Assembly (NCBI GenBank): GCA_005884465.1
Contig: VAZH01000107.1
Span: 1 to 19,918, forward strand
Source: Alphaproteobacteria bacterium
GTDB taxonomy: Bacteria > Pseudomonadota > Alphaproteobacteria > Rhizobiales > Xanthobacteraceae
DNA length: 19,918 nt
Reading direction: 5' to 3'
Shown here: positions 1 through 7,848 of the stretch, in pieces
Layout of the letters: each line of letters begins with the position of its first letter
How positions within the stretch are numbered: position 1 is the first letter of the stretch
Translations under genes and position numbers: made by a program
Notes under the pieces: generated by a model
What the model saw: the letters and a program-made list of their open reading frames with translations, nothing else
The model's database searches: none
What the model was told of the DNA's origin: nothing

Positions 1-43
1 ATGCTGGCACGATTATCCAGGGGCGCGGCGGCCTGACGTGCTG

Positions 44-703
44 CTATTTCTGCAATTGCCGCTGCAACTCGCGCACGAACGTCGTCAAACCTGCGCGACG
101 TTCGCGCTTCAGCCGCTCGGCCTTCAGGATCGACTGCACCTCGGCAAACGCTTCGTCGATATCGTGGTTGATCACGATATAGTCGTACTCCGCCCAATGG
201 CTCAGTTCATGGGTCGCGCGGTTCATGCGCCCGCGTATGACCGCATCTGAATCCTGCGCGCGGGTATGAAGCCGTTTTTCCAGGTCGGCGGCGGACGGCG
301 GCAGGATGAACACACTCACGACATCGGCCCGCGCCTTTTCCCGCAATTGCTGTGTGCCCTGCCAGTCGATATCGAACAACACGTCCTGCCCCGTCGACAG
401 CGCGGCTTCGACCGGCGCGCGCGGCGTGCCGTAGCGATGGTCGAATACGGTGGCCCATTCGAGCAATTCGTTCCGCTTTGCCATCTGTTCGAATTTGGAT
501 TTGTCGACAAACAAATAATCGCGGCCCTCGACTTCGCCGGGGCGCATCGGCCGCGTGGTCACGGACACCGACATCGTCAAGCCGGGCGTCCGCTCCATCA
601 GGAGGCGCGACAGCGTGGTCTTTCCCGCGCCCGACGGCGATGACAGCACGAACATCAGGCCGCGCCGCTCAACCCCATCGAAGCCGTGGCCGCCAGCCGT
701 CAT
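44..703 (-). CDS. gmk: Guanylate kinase
   Basis: This 219-residue protein phosphorylates GMP to GDP with ATP in the cytoplasm, a step of purine nucleotide salvage and synthesis. The P-loop SSPSGAGKTT lies at about residues 21-30. The GMP-binding stretch TTRPMRPGEVEGRDY, the RYGTPRAPVE segment and DIDWQGTQQL follow in the order usual for the family. The chosen ATG at 703 lies 3 bp after the yicC stop and has GGAG 6 nt upstream, inside the end of yicC, which suggests translational coupling. A second in-frame ATG at 655 would give a form starting directly before the P-loop, closer to the usual length of about 205 residues, but it lacks this ribosome binding site. It is the last gene of the minus-strand cluster visible here. 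Positions 1-43 beyond its stop are too short to interpret. Confidence 0.97.
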   Translation of the reverse strand: MTAGGHGFDGVERRGLMFVLSSPSGAGKTTLSRLLMERTPGLTMSVSVTTRPMRPGEVEGRDYLFVDKSKFEQMAKRNELLEWATVFDHRYGTPRAPVEAALSTGQDVLFDIDWQGTQQLREKARADVVSVFILPPSAADLEKRLHTRAQDSDAVIRGRMNRATHELSHWAEYDYIVINHDIDEAFAEVQSILKAERLKRERRAGLTTFVRELQRQLQK

Positions 704-706
704 ATC

Positions 707-1594
707 TCACTCCAGATTCTGAACCTGCTCGCGGAATTGCTCGACGACGTTCTTCATTTCGAGGCCGGTATTGGTCAATTCGAGGTCGTTCGACTTGGAG
801 CAGCAGGTATTGACCTCGCGGTTGAATTCCTGCGCCAGGAAATCGAGCCGCCGTCCGACCGGCCCGCCCTTGCCGATCATCTCGCGGGCCTGCGCGATGT
901 GCGAGGCGATGCGATCGAGTTCTTCGCGAATGTCGGCCTTGGCCGCGATCAGAAGCGCTTCCTGATTGAGCCGATCGGGATCAAAGCGATCGGAGGACTC
1001 CAGCAACGCCGCGACCTGCTCGGCAAGCCGCGCCTTGATCGCGTCAGGCTTGCGCCCTGGGGCGGCTTCCGCCTTCTTCGTCAGGCGCTCGATCTCATCC
1101 ATCCGCTGCGACAGGATCTGTCCAAGCGTCACGCCCTCGCGCTGGCGCATCGCAACGAGGTCCAGAAGGGCCTGGTCGAACGCCGCCGCGGCGGCGGCCT
1201 TCGCGGCCTGGTCCTCTGCCTCATTGCTCTCCGGCTCGACAACCTCGATCACGCCCTTGATCGCCAACAGCCCATCGATGCTCGGCGCTACCGCATCGAT
1301 CTTGCCGGCCAGCACGCCGGCAACTTTTAGGATCGACGTAAGCACCTCTTCATTGACACGGACGGTAGAGACCGCATTGGCGCGCTTGACGTTCAAATTG
1401 GCGTACACCGTACCCCGCGACAGCACTTCGCCGGCGCGTTTCTTGGCGAACGCTTCGAGCTCGTCCCATCCGGGCGGCAGCCGCATGCGCAGATCAAAAC
1501 CTTTGGCGTTGACCGATTTCAATTCCCATTCGAACGCATATGGTCCGCTGGCACCGTGGCTTCGGGCAAAACCGGTCATGCTCGAGAGCGCCAT
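707..1594 (-). CDS. yicC: YicC/YloC family endoribonuclease
   Basis: This 295-residue protein begins with the family signature MALSSMTGFARS. It ends with the C-terminal DUF1732 signature, RLDFLAQEFNREVNTCCSK at about residues 249-267, followed by the typical LELTNTGLEMKNVVEQFREQVQN. Members of this family are cytoplasmic endoribonucleases; the E. coli protein affects small-RNA stability. The in vivo substrate in this organism cannot be read from the sequence. The middle contains an alanine-rich helix (about residues 127-140). GGAG lies 11 nt upstream of the ATG, a rather long spacing. It is followed after 3 bp by gmk, the pairing often found in bacteria. The 170-bp gap to mltG upstream could carry its own promoter, but I see no convincing -35/-10 pair. 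Confidence 0.95.
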   Translation of the reverse strand: MALSSMTGFARSHGASGPYAFEWELKSVNAKGFDLRMRLPPGWDELEAFAKKRAGEVLSRGTVYANLNVKRANAVSTVRVNEEVLTSILKVAGVLAGKIDAVAPSIDGLLAIKGVIEVVEPESNEAEDQAAKAAAAAAFDQALLDLVAMRQREGVTLGQILSQRMDEIERLTKKAEAAPGRKPDAIKARLAEQVAALLESSDRFDPDRLNQEALLIAAKADIREELDRIASHIAQAREMIGKGGPVGRRLDFLAQEFNREVNTCCSKSNDLELTNTGLEMKNVVEQFREQVQNLE

Positions 1595-1730
1595 CGCCTA
1601 AAATTCTCCGGCAGTTGCAGGTGGGAGATTCGCAAAGAAACTGCGCGACTTTAGCGCGTATTCCGCAAGTGTGGATACCGGTTTTGCGAATAGAAGCGCA
1701 AGTTACAAGTTAGCGGCATTTTCGGGTGAA

Positions 1731-1746
1731 CGGGAATTCGTTCCCG
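1731..1746 (-). other. Short perfect hairpin between mltG and yicC
   Basis: The arms CGGGAA and TTCCCG are perfectly complementary around a 4-nt loop, 18 nt past the mltG stop in the direction of transcription. No T-tract follows on the minus strand, so it is not a canonical intrinsic terminator. An RNA-processing or stabilising stem is possible. An alternative pairing (GAACG with CGTTC) overlaps it, so the exact fold is uncertain. Confidence 0.35.
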
Positions 1747-1764
1747 CAAGCTGCCGCGTGCGCG

Positions 1765-3033
1765 CTATTGCTGAAGCACCGAAGGCGACGCCGTCGATTG
1801 CGCCGCGCCCTGGCGGGCAGGAGGGGCGGAGCTGCGAGCTGGCTTCTTCGCGGGGGCCGGCTTCACTGTGGTCGCTGTCGGGTTCGTATCGGCTGGTGCA
1901 CCCGCCGCAGCCGGCGGCAGGGCGTCGTCCGCCGGTTCGACGGCATCGATCTGAAGCTGCTTTTCCATGGTCCGCAGTTTGGCGACGTTCTTCTGGTGCT
2001 GGTCGTAGGTCTCGGTAAAGGCGTGGCCGCCGGTGCCGTCAGCGACGAAGAACAGATCGCGCGTGCGCGCCGGATTGGCGGCGGCTTCCAGCGAGGCGCG
2101 GCCGGGATTGGCGATCGGCCCCGGCGGAAGGCCGTCAACCACATAGGTGTTGTAAGGCGACGGCTGCTGGATTTCCGAGCGCTTGATGGGCCGGCCCAGC
2201 GTTCCCTTGCCGCCGACCAGCCCATAGATGATGGTCGGATCGGACTGCAGCTTTATTCTTTGCCGCAAGCGATTGACGAACACCGCGGCGACGCGACTGC
2301 GCTCGTCGGCCTTGCCGGTTTCCTTCTCGACGATCGAGGCCAAGGTAATGAGCTGGTCCGGCGTCCTGATCGGAATGTCCGGATTGCGCCGCTCCCAGAT
2401 TTCCGCAAGCACGCGTTTCTGCGCCTGTTGCATGCGCTGGATTACCTGGTCGCGCGTGGTGCCGCGCGGAAATTTGTAGGTTTCCGGCAGCAACGTGCCC
2501 TCGCGCGGCATCTCCTTTACCGCGCCCGCAAAGATATCGTTGTCCGAAAGCCGGGCCGCGATCTGTTCGGAGGTCAAGCCTTCGGGAATCGTGACGGCGT
2601 GCTGCACTACCTTGCCTTCGACCATGATGCCGATGACATCGCGCAGACTGGCGTACTTCTGAAATGCGTATTCGCCAGGCTTGAGTTCGGAGCGCGCCTT
2701 CAGCGCAAACACGCTGCCGATGAACGCCCAGCGATTGTTGTCGATCACGCCTTCACGCTGCAGGATATCGGCAATGTCGGTCATTCCGGCGCGCGACGGA
2801 ATATTGACGATCTTGTCTTCCTGCAGCGGGCCGGGCGCCTCGATCTTCTGTTTGCCGTAAACATATGCGGCGCCCACGCCGATCATCGAGACCAGCACGA
2901 CGGTGATGATCGCGTTGCCGACCACGACGAATGGATTGCGGGCGCGCTCGGACCGCTTTGGCGGCGGCGGAACCTGCTCGGGCTCCAGCGCCGCGCGCGG
3001 GCTCCGGGGTGAAATGGGCGGCCTCTCACTCAT
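1765..3033 (-). CDS. mltG: Endolytic murein transglycosylase MltG
   Basis: This 422-residue inner-membrane protein belongs to the YceG/MltG family, which cleaves nascent peptidoglycan glycan strands and so sets their length. A proline-rich cytoplasmic N-terminus (1-34) precedes one transmembrane segment at about 35-59. A LysM-like and catalytic periplasmic domain follows. The catalytic motif LASIVEKETG (231-240) contains the expected active-site glutamate, probably E236, followed by VAAVFVNRLRQRIKLQSDPT and later PSPYNTY and GLPPGPIANPG. The last 55 residues are Ala/Pro/Thr-rich and probably disordered, an extension beyond the E. coli protein. AGG lies close before the ATG. The gene sits between fabF and yicC in the same direction, and a 129-bp gap separates it from fabF. 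Older annotations call this family aminodeoxychorismate lyase, which is not supported here. Confidence 0.96.
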   Translation of the reverse strand: MSERPPISPRSPRAALEPEQVPPPPKRSERARNPFVVVGNAIITVVLVSMIGVGAAYVYGKQKIEAPGPLQEDKIVNIPSRAGMTDIADILQREGVIDNNRWAFIGSVFALKARSELKPGEYAFQKYASLRDVIGIMVEGKVVQHAVTIPEGLTSEQIAARLSDNDIFAGAVKEMPREGTLLPETYKFPRGTTRDQVIQRMQQAQKRVLAEIWERRNPDIPIRTPDQLITLASIVEKETGKADERSRVAAVFVNRLRQRIKLQSDPTIIYGLVGGKGTLGRPIKRSEIQQPSPYNTYVVDGLPPGPIANPGRASLEAAANPARTRDLFFVADGTGGHAFTETYDQHQKNVAKLRTMEKQLQIDAVEPADDALPPAAAGAPADTNPTATTVKPAPAKKPARSSAPPARQGAAQSTASPSVLQQ

Positions 3034-3162
3034 CGATGCAACCTGAAATCCTGTCGGTTTAATCGTGGCCCGGCGATTCTCGCGCTGGCCGATAGTCTAC
3101 GCCCAAATCTAGGATTTATCACCGAATGCGGCGAAACGGTGGAGTATTCTTGATACGACGCG

Positions 3163-4428
3163 TCAGTTGGACACGCGCCGCAGGATCACGGATGCGTTGG
3201 TGCCTCCGAAGCCGAATGAATTGGATAGCGCGACGTCGATCTCGCGTTTGCGCGGCGCTTGCGGCACCAGATCGATCGCCGTTTCAACGGATGGGTCCTC
3301 GAGATTGATGGTGGGCGGGGCGATGTTATCTCGAATCGCCAGGATGCTGAAGATTGCCTCCACCGCTCCCGCGGCGCCCAGCAGGTGTCCCGTCGACGAT
3401 TTGGTCGACGACATCGACACCCTGGAAGCGGCGTTGCCCAACAGCCGTTCGACCGCGCCGAGCTCGATTTCGTCGCCGACCTGGGTCGAGGTTCCGTGCG
3501 CGTTGATGTAGTCGATGTCGGATGCGGTGATCGCTGCCCGCTTCATGGCGGCGCTCATGCTGCGGAACGCGCCGTCGCCGTCCGGCGTCGGAGATGTGAT
3601 ATGATAGGCGTCGCCGGATAATCCGTAACCGATCACCTCGGCATAGATTTTCGCGCCGCGACCTTTCGCGTGCTCGTATTCCTCAAGCACCACGACGCCT
3701 GCGCCCTCCCCCATCACGAATCCGTCGCGATCCCGGTCGTAGGGACGCGATGCTTTTTCCGGAGTCTCGTTGAAACCGGTCGACAGCGCGCGCGATGCGC
3801 AAAATCCCGCCATCGCAAGCCGGCAAATCGGGGATTCCGTTCCACCCGCCACCATCACATCGGCGTCCCCGAGGGCGATGAGCCGGCTCGCATCGCCGAT
3901 CGCGTGTGCGCCGGTCGAACACGCGGTCACCACGGCATGATTGGGGCCCTTGAGGCCGTGCTCGATCGATACATAACCTGAAGCAAGATTGATCAGACGA
4001 CCGGGAATGAAGAACGGCGACACCTTGCGCGGTCCACGTTCTTTGAGAAGCAGCGCCGTATCGGCGATTCCGGACAGGCCGCCGATCCCGGAGCCGATCA
4101 TGGTGCCGGTGGCGCAGCGATCTTCTTCGGTCGCGGGATGCCAATTGGCGTCGTCGAGCGCCTGCTTCGCCGCGCTCATTGCGAAAATGATGAAATCGTC
4201 GACCTTGCGCTGGTCCTTCGGCTCCATCCACTGGTCGGGGTTGAAGGTGCCGTCGCTGCCGTCGCCGCGCGGAACCACGCAGGCGATCCGGCTGGTCAGA
4301 TCGGAGACGTCAAATGTATCGATTTTCCTGGCGCCGCTCTCGCTGTTGAGAATGCGTCTCCAGGTCGATTCAACGCCACAGCCGAGGGGCGACACCATGC
4401 CCAGGCCCGTGACGACAACCCGCCTCAT
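3163..4428 (-). CDS. fabF: 3-oxoacyl-[acyl-carrier-protein] synthase II (FabF)
   Basis: This 421-residue ketoacyl-ACP synthase condenses malonyl-ACP with acyl-ACP in fatty acid elongation. The Cys-His-His triad is visible: C170 in VVTACSTGAHAIGDA, H311 in INAHGTSTQVGDE and H348 in SSTKSSTGHLLGAAG, with K343 between them. The glycine-rich end LSNSFGFGGTNASV is intact. I chose the ATG at 4428 because GGAG lies 8 nt upstream and the family begins at MRRVVVTGLGMVSP. The frame stays open to a GTG at 4461, but the extra residues would be encoded by the ribosome binding site itself. acpP lies 97 bp upstream in the same direction, so carrier protein and condensing enzyme are likely made from one transcript. 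Confidence 0.97.
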   Translation of the reverse strand: MRRVVVTGLGMVSPLGCGVESTWRRILNSESGARKIDTFDVSDLTSRIACVVPRGDGSDGTFNPDQWMEPKDQRKVDDFIIFAMSAAKQALDDANWHPATEEDRCATGTMIGSGIGGLSGIADTALLLKERGPRKVSPFFIPGRLINLASGYVSIEHGLKGPNHAVVTACSTGAHAIGDASRLIALGDADVMVAGGTESPICRLAMAGFCASRALSTGFNETPEKASRPYDRDRDGFVMGEGAGVVVLEEYEHAKGRGAKIYAEVIGYGLSGDAYHITSPTPDGDGAFRSMSAAMKRAAITASDIDYINAHGTSTQVGDEIELGAVERLLGNAASRVSMSSTKSSTGHLLGAAGAVEAIFSILAIRDNIAPPTINLEDPSVETAIDLVPQAPRKREIDVALSNSFGFGGTNASVILRRVSN

Positions 4429-4525
4429 ATCCACCACTCCAACCCCCGATTCGCGGCCCACAACAATAAACCGGTGGACCGTTCGACCACGGCCCGGCCG
4501 GCTTCGTCAGCACCGCGCGGGGGCG

Positions 4526-4765
4526 TCAGCTTTTCGCGTTCTTTTCAAGAAATTTCGTGGCGTCACCGACGGTCAAAATCGTCTCCGCGGCGTCATCGGG
4601 AATTTCGCAACCGAATTCTTCTTCGAACGCCATCACGAGCTCGACGGTATCGAGGCTGTCGGCGCCGAGGTCATCAATGAAGCTTGCGTTGTCGACCACT
4701 TTTTCGGGTTCAACACCAAGGTGTTCGACCACGATCTTCTTAACCCGCTCGCCAATCTCACTCAT
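4526..4765 (-). CDS. acpP: Acyl carrier protein
   Basis: This 79-residue acidic four-helix protein carries growing acyl chains on a phosphopantetheine arm. The attachment site is S37 in the invariant motif [12 protein letters not shown]. The N-terminus [12 protein letters not shown] and the acidic helix II (EFGCEIPDD) are typical. GAGG lies 7 nt upstream of the ATG. It is located between fabG and fabF, as in most proteobacteria. A 297-bp gap to fabG, unusually long for this cluster, suggests that acpP-fabF has its own promoter, consistent with the high demand for ACP. Confidence 0.98.
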   Translation of the reverse strand: MSEIGERVKKIVVEHLGVEPEKVVDNASFIDDLGADSLDTVELVMAFEEEFGCEIPDDAAETILTVGDATKFLEKNAKS

Positions 4766-4919
4766 CGTTCAACCTCGTGCTTGTTCCCATTAGACCCGTC
4801 CCCAAGACGATACGAGCCATCCTGGTCGGTAAACTTCCCTTCGCAATCGCGCATAGTCTTGATTTGGCCCAGTCACAGCCGACCAAGGCCCGGCGAACGA
4901 CGGCAGGCTCCGCACCGCC

Positions 4920-4946
4920 AATATACAGGGTTTCAAAATCCCGCAA
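4920..4946 (-). promoter_or_regulatory. Candidate acpP promoter
   Basis: On the minus strand, TTGCGG (4946-4941) and TATATT (4925-4920) are separated by 15 bp, which is shorter than optimal. Transcription would start near 4912 and leave a leader of about 145 nt before acpP. A second -10-like TATGAT lies at 4985-4980 but has no good -35. The whole gap 4766-5062 otherwise shows no gene: the short ORFs there have no ribosome binding site or recognisable motif. Confidence 0.3.
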
Positions 4947-5062
4947 GGCGTTCTTTGCCCATCCGTTGGTGGTTCGGTTATCATACTTCCCAAGCCTTGA
5001 CTATAAGCCTCAATGAGCCGTTGGAAACCGCCTTTCGGCCCGCCGAGGGGTCAGTAACCGGC

Positions 5063-5800
5063 TCAAATCATGGCCATTCCACCATTGACGTGAATCGTTT
5101 GCCCCGTGACATAGGCGGCCTCATTCGAGCTGAGATAGACCGCCGCCGCAGCGATTTCTTCCGGCGTTCCGAGCCGCGCTGCGGGGACCTTCGACAGGAT
5201 CGCTTCGCGCTGCTTGTCGTTGAGCGCGTCCGTCATCGGGGTTGCGATAAATCCCGGGGCAATGCAGTTGGCGGTGATGTTACGCTTGGCGTATTCCGCA
5301 CCCAGTGTCTTGATCATGCCGATCAGTCCCGCCTTGGATGCCGTGTAGTTGCCCTGGCCCGGATTGCCGGTGACGCCGACGATGGATGTGATCGCGATGA
5401 TGCGGCCGAACCGCTTGCGCATCATCAATTTGGTCGCGGCCCGGGCCAGGCGGAAGGTCGCCGTCAAATTGACCTTGATGACTTCGTCCCAGTCCTCGTC
5501 GCGCAATTGCACGAACAGATTGTCGCGGGTGATGCCGGCGTTGGCGATCAGAATATCGACCTGGCCCATGGCCTTCTCCGCCGACGGCACCAGCGCCTCG
5601 ACCTCGGCGGCATCGGAGAGATTGCAAGGCAGCACGAAAACCCTGTCGCCCAACTTGCCGGCTAGCGCATCGAGCACCTCGCGCCGCGTCCCGGAAATCG
5701 CCACCGTCGCGCCCTGCGCATGTAGCGCTTGCGCAATCGCGCCACCGATTCCGCCGGTCGCACCGGTGACGAGCGCCTTCCTGCCGGTCAGATCGAACAT
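5063..5800 (-). CDS. fabG: 3-oxoacyl-[acyl-carrier-protein] reductase (FabG)
   Basis: This 245-residue short-chain dehydrogenase reduces 3-ketoacyl-ACP with NADPH. The cofactor motif TGATGGIGG is at 12-20, NAG at 87-89, and the catalytic set is N111, S139, Y152 and K156 (NYTASKAG). The end VTGQTIHVNGGMAMI is typical of FabG rather than of a generic SDR. I chose the ATG at 5800, which has GAGGAG 6 nt upstream. A TTG one codon earlier would leave only 3 nt. The gene follows fabD after 18 bp, so the two are almost certainly co-transcribed. Confidence 0.97.
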   Translation of the reverse strand: MFDLTGRKALVTGATGGIGGAIAQALHAQGATVAISGTRREVLDALAGKLGDRVFVLPCNLSDAAEVEALVPSAEKAMGQVDILIANAGITRDNLFVQLRDEDWDEVIKVNLTATFRLARAATKLMMRKRFGRIIAITSIVGVTGNPGQGNYTASKAGLIGMIKTLGAEYAKRNITANCIAPGFIATPMTDALNDKQREAILSKVPAARLGTPEEIAAAAVYLSSNEAAYVTGQTIHVNGGMAMI

Positions 5801-5818
5801 CAATATCTCCTCACGACC

Positions 5819-6778
5819 CTAGGCCGAATGCGCAGCCGCCATGGCGTCCTTTGCGGCGCCAATATCGCCGGGGCCGCCGACTGGAATGCCAATCGCACCC
5901 TCCGCGATGCGCTTGACCAGGCCGCTCAGCACCTTGCCGGCGCCGATTTCGAAAAACCTGACGACACCCTGGCTTGCCATGTAAGCCACCGACTCGCGCC
6001 AACGCACGGTTCCCGTGACCTGCTCGACCAGGCGGCGGCGGATTTCGTCCGGGTCGTTGATCGGCGCGGCCAGTACGTTCGACACCAACGGCGAAGCCGG
6101 CTTCTTGATCGTGACATCCGCAAGCGCTTTTGCCATCACATCGGCTGCGGACTGCATCAGGGCGCAGTGAAACGGCGCCGAGACCGGTAGCAGCATGGCG
6201 CGCTTGGCGCCCCTGGCTTTGGCGATCTCGAGCGCGCGCTCGACAGCGGCCTTGTCGCCGGAGACCACGACCTGGCCGCCTCCATTGTCATTGGCGGCCT
6301 GGCAGACCTGACCCTGCGCGGCCTCGTTCGCGACCGCCACCGCGCCCTCATAATCCAGACCGAGCAAAGCCGCCATTGCGCCGGCGCCCACCGGCACCGC
6401 CTTCTGCATGGCAAGGCCGCGCGTGCGCAACAGGCGCGCGGTATCGCTGATGCTGAGGCTGCCGGCAGCGGCGAGCGCGGAATATTCGCCGAGCGAATGT
6501 CCGGCGACGAACGCGGCGTCGCGCCCGACCGAGAAGCCGGCTTCGGTCTCCAGCACGCGCAGTGTCGCGAGCGAGACCGCCATCAACGCCGGCTGGGCAT
6601 TTTCGGTGAGTTGCAGCGTCTCACCCGGACCACCCCAGATGATGGCCGTCAGCCTTTCGCCGAGCGCCGCATCGACCTCGTCGAACACCGCGCGGGCGGC
6701 CGGAAAGGCCTCCGCTAAGGCCTTACCCATGCCGACTGCCTGGGAGCCCTGCCCCGGAAAAGTGAATGCCGCCGTCAT
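5819..6778 (-). CDS. fabD: Malonyl-CoA:ACP transacylase (FabD)
   Basis: This 319-residue enzyme moves malonyl from CoA to ACP, supplying the extender unit for the fatty acid synthase. The N-terminal FTFPGQGSQ motif is present. The nucleophile is S95 in GHSLGEYSAL, the conserved arginine is R120, and the catalytic histidine is H204 in APFHCALM. The C-terminal EIGAGKVLSGLVKRI is typical. I chose the ATG at 6778, which has AGGGG 5 nt upstream, over the TTG one codon before it. It is the first gene of the leftward cluster and is divergent from rpsF, with 350 bp between the two start codons. Confidence 0.97.
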   Translation of the reverse strand: MTAAFTFPGQGSQAVGMGKALAEAFPAARAVFDEVDAALGERLTAIIWGGPGETLQLTENAQPALMAVSLATLRVLETEAGFSVGRDAAFVAGHSLGEYSALAAAGSLSISDTARLLRTRGLAMQKAVPVGAGAMAALLGLDYEGAVAVANEAAQGQVCQAANDNGGGQVVVSGDKAAVERALEIAKARGAKRAMLLPVSAPFHCALMQSAADVMAKALADVTIKKPASPLVSNVLAAPINDPDEIRRRLVEQVTGTVRWRESVAYMASQGVVRFFEIGAGKVLSGLVKRIAEGAIGIPVGGPGDIGAAKDAMAAAHSA

Positions 6779-6824
6779 CAATACCCCTGAATGCCGCTAT
6801 AAAATATCCCTAAAGTCCGGGCCG

Positions 6825-6853
6825 AAAGACACTGCAGGGCATGGTTGTGTCAA
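6825..6853 (-). promoter_or_regulatory. Candidate fabD promoter (-35 only convincing)
   Basis: A perfect -35 hexamer TTGACA lies on the minus strand at 6853-6848, next to a 10-bp palindrome CCGGCGCCGG (6855-6864). At 17 bp spacing the -10 would be GTCTTT, a poor match, so this promoter would need an activator or the start lies elsewhere. The resulting leader of about 40 nt would be a sensible length. An AT-rich patch at 6797-6806 lies further downstream. Confidence 0.25.
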
Positions 6854-6905
6854 GCCGGCGCCGGTTCCCGGCCGCGCCGCCCTGGGCCAATTGGGCTCGT
6901 ATCCC

Positions 6906-6933
6906 TTGCCATCGCACTCAAAATCCTTATAAA
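6906..6933 (+). promoter_or_regulatory. Promoter of the rpsF operon
   Basis: TTGCCA (6906-6911) and TATAAA (6928-6933), each five of six matches to the sigma-70 consensus, are separated by 16 bp. Transcription would begin near 6940 and leave a leader of about 190 nt before rpsF. A perfect 12-bp palindrome TCCCGGCCGGGA (6950-6961) lies just downstream of that start and could be an operator or an RNA stem. Confidence 0.55.
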
Positions 6934-7063
6934 CCCCCGCATCCGTGGATCCCGGCCGGGAGCTGAACGGACGGTCTCAGCAATCTCACCTTCCAGGCGA
7001 TATTGATGCGGCAGGGCCAGTCGGTCCGTCGTCCCGTGCTTCCGCCTTCTGAGCTTATCCCGA

Positions 7064-7124
7064 GTCCTTTCCGAAGGCCTCGAAGGGCTTGCCGCCGGGA
7101 ACCGCGCCAACTCTAGGAAAGGAC
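7064..7124 (+). promoter_or_regulatory. Putative S6:S18 ribosomal protein leader covering the rpsF ribosome binding site
   Basis: GTCCTTTCC (7064-7072) is perfectly complementary over 9 bp to GGAAAGGAC (7116-7124), which contains the rpsF Shine-Dalgarno sequence 5 nt before the ATG. The enclosed 43 nt contain a smaller stem (AAG..CC with GG.CTT, about 7074-7090) and an unpaired ACCG at 7101-7104. An mRNA structure upstream of rpsF that binds the S6:S18 complex through a CCG-containing element resembling 16S helix 22 is known in many bacteria. Position and the helix fit that class, but I could not test the consensus. Confidence 0.55.
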
Positions 7125-7128
7125 ATCC

Positions 7129-7593
7129 ATGCCTCTTTATGAGCATGTTTTTCTCGCGCGTCAGGATGCGAGCACCCAGCAGGTCGAAGAACTGACCACC
7201 CAGATGACCGGCATCGTCGAGCAACTCGGCGGCAAGGTCGTGAAGATGGAAAACTGGGGCGTGCGTTCCCTGACCTACCGCATGAACAAGAATCGAAAAG
7301 CCCATTTCGTGCTGCTCAACATCGACGGCCCATCGGCCGCGGTCGCCGAAATCGAGCGGCAGGAGCGAATCAGCGAAGACGTGATCCGCTATCTCACCGT
7401 TCGCGTCGATGAGCACGAGGAAGGTCCCTCGGCGATGATGCGGAAAGCGGATCGCGACCGCGATCGCGATGATCGCGGCGGCGGTTTCCGTGGCGACCGC
7501 GATGGCGGATTCCGCGGCGACCGCGACGGCGGCTATCGGGGTGACCGTGGTCCGCGGCGTTCGCGCGATGACGACGCAGCGCTCGAGGAGTAA
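7129..7593 (+). CDS. rpsF: Small ribosomal subunit protein bS6
   Basis: This 154-residue protein joins S18 on the 30S platform. The ferredoxin-like S6 domain occupies about 1-97, with [13 protein letters not shown], the [18 protein letters not shown] core and RYLTVRV. Residues about 105-154 form a charged low-complexity tail made largely of Arg, Asp and Gly, with three copies of an eight-residue unit (GGFRGDRD and variants) encoded by a 24-bp tandem repeat. The protein ends in two glutamates, as E. coli S6 does, where RimK adds further glutamates; whether that happens here is unknown. The two GAG codons also form the ribosome binding site of rpsR. The start has AAAGGA 5 nt upstream. Confidence 0.98.
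   Translation: MPLYEHVFLARQDASTQQVEELTTQMTGIVEQLGGKVVKMENWGVRSLTYRMNKNRKAHFVLLNIDGPSAAVAEIERQERISEDVIRYLTVRVDEHEEGPSAMMRKADRDRDRDDRGGGFRGDRDGGFRGDRDGGYRGDRGPRRSRDDDAALEE
7480..7551 (+). repeat. Three 24-bp tandem repeats in the tail of rpsF
   Basis: The units at 7480-7503, 7504-7527 and 7528-7551 each encode GG(F/Y)RGDR plus D or G. The first two are nearly identical and the third has diverged mainly at silent or conservative sites, so the repeat is kept at the protein level. Such units can vary in copy number between strains by slippage. Confidence 0.85.
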
Positions 7594-7598
7594 GAATC

Positions 7599-7838
7599 AT
7601 GGCCGAAGCTGGTGCACGCCGTCCGTTTTTCCGCCGCCGCAAGACCTGCCCGTTCACGGGTCCGAACGCGCCGAAGATCGACTATAAGGATTCCAAGCTT
7701 TTGATGCGTTACGTCTCCGAGCGCGGCAAGATCGTGCCGAGCCGTATCACCGCCGTCTCCGCCAAGAAGCAGCGTGAACTCGCTCGCGCCATCAAGCGCG
7801 CGCGTTTCCTCGGCCTGCTGCCTTACGTGATCCGGTAA
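7599..7838 (+). CDS. rpsR: Small ribosomal subunit protein bS18
   Basis: This 79-residue basic protein binds S6 and 16S rRNA on the 30S platform. The family core is visible as [28 protein letters not shown] and [28 protein letters not shown]. The cysteine of KTCPF is kept. It begins 5 bp after rpsF. Its ribosome binding site GAGGAG is formed by the last two codons of rpsF, 8 nt before the ATG, so the two proteins are translationally linked, which fits their 1:1 complex. Confidence 0.98.
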   Translation: MAEAGARRPFFRRRKTCPFTGPNAPKIDYKDSKLLMRYVSERGKIVPSRITAVSAKKQRELARAIKRARFLGLLPYVIR

Positions 7839-7848
7839 ATTCCCCGAT

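Noticed and set aside
1726..3012. A 428-codon plus-strand ORF opposite mltG
   Set aside because: Antisense shadow of a well-supported gene; Arg/Gly-rich composition and no recognisable motif.
4758..4993. Two ORFs of 62 and 67 codons in the leader of acpP
   Set aside because: No ribosome binding site, no recognisable motif, and one overlaps the acpP start; the gap is better explained as a promoter and leader.
3989..5665. A 558-codon plus-strand ORF across fabF, acpP and fabG
   Set aside because: It runs opposite three conserved genes and their gap; no coherent protein.
7441..7560. Short tandem repeats that might be taken for a CRISPR array
   Set aside because: There are only three adjacent 24-bp units without spacers, inside rpsF and in frame.
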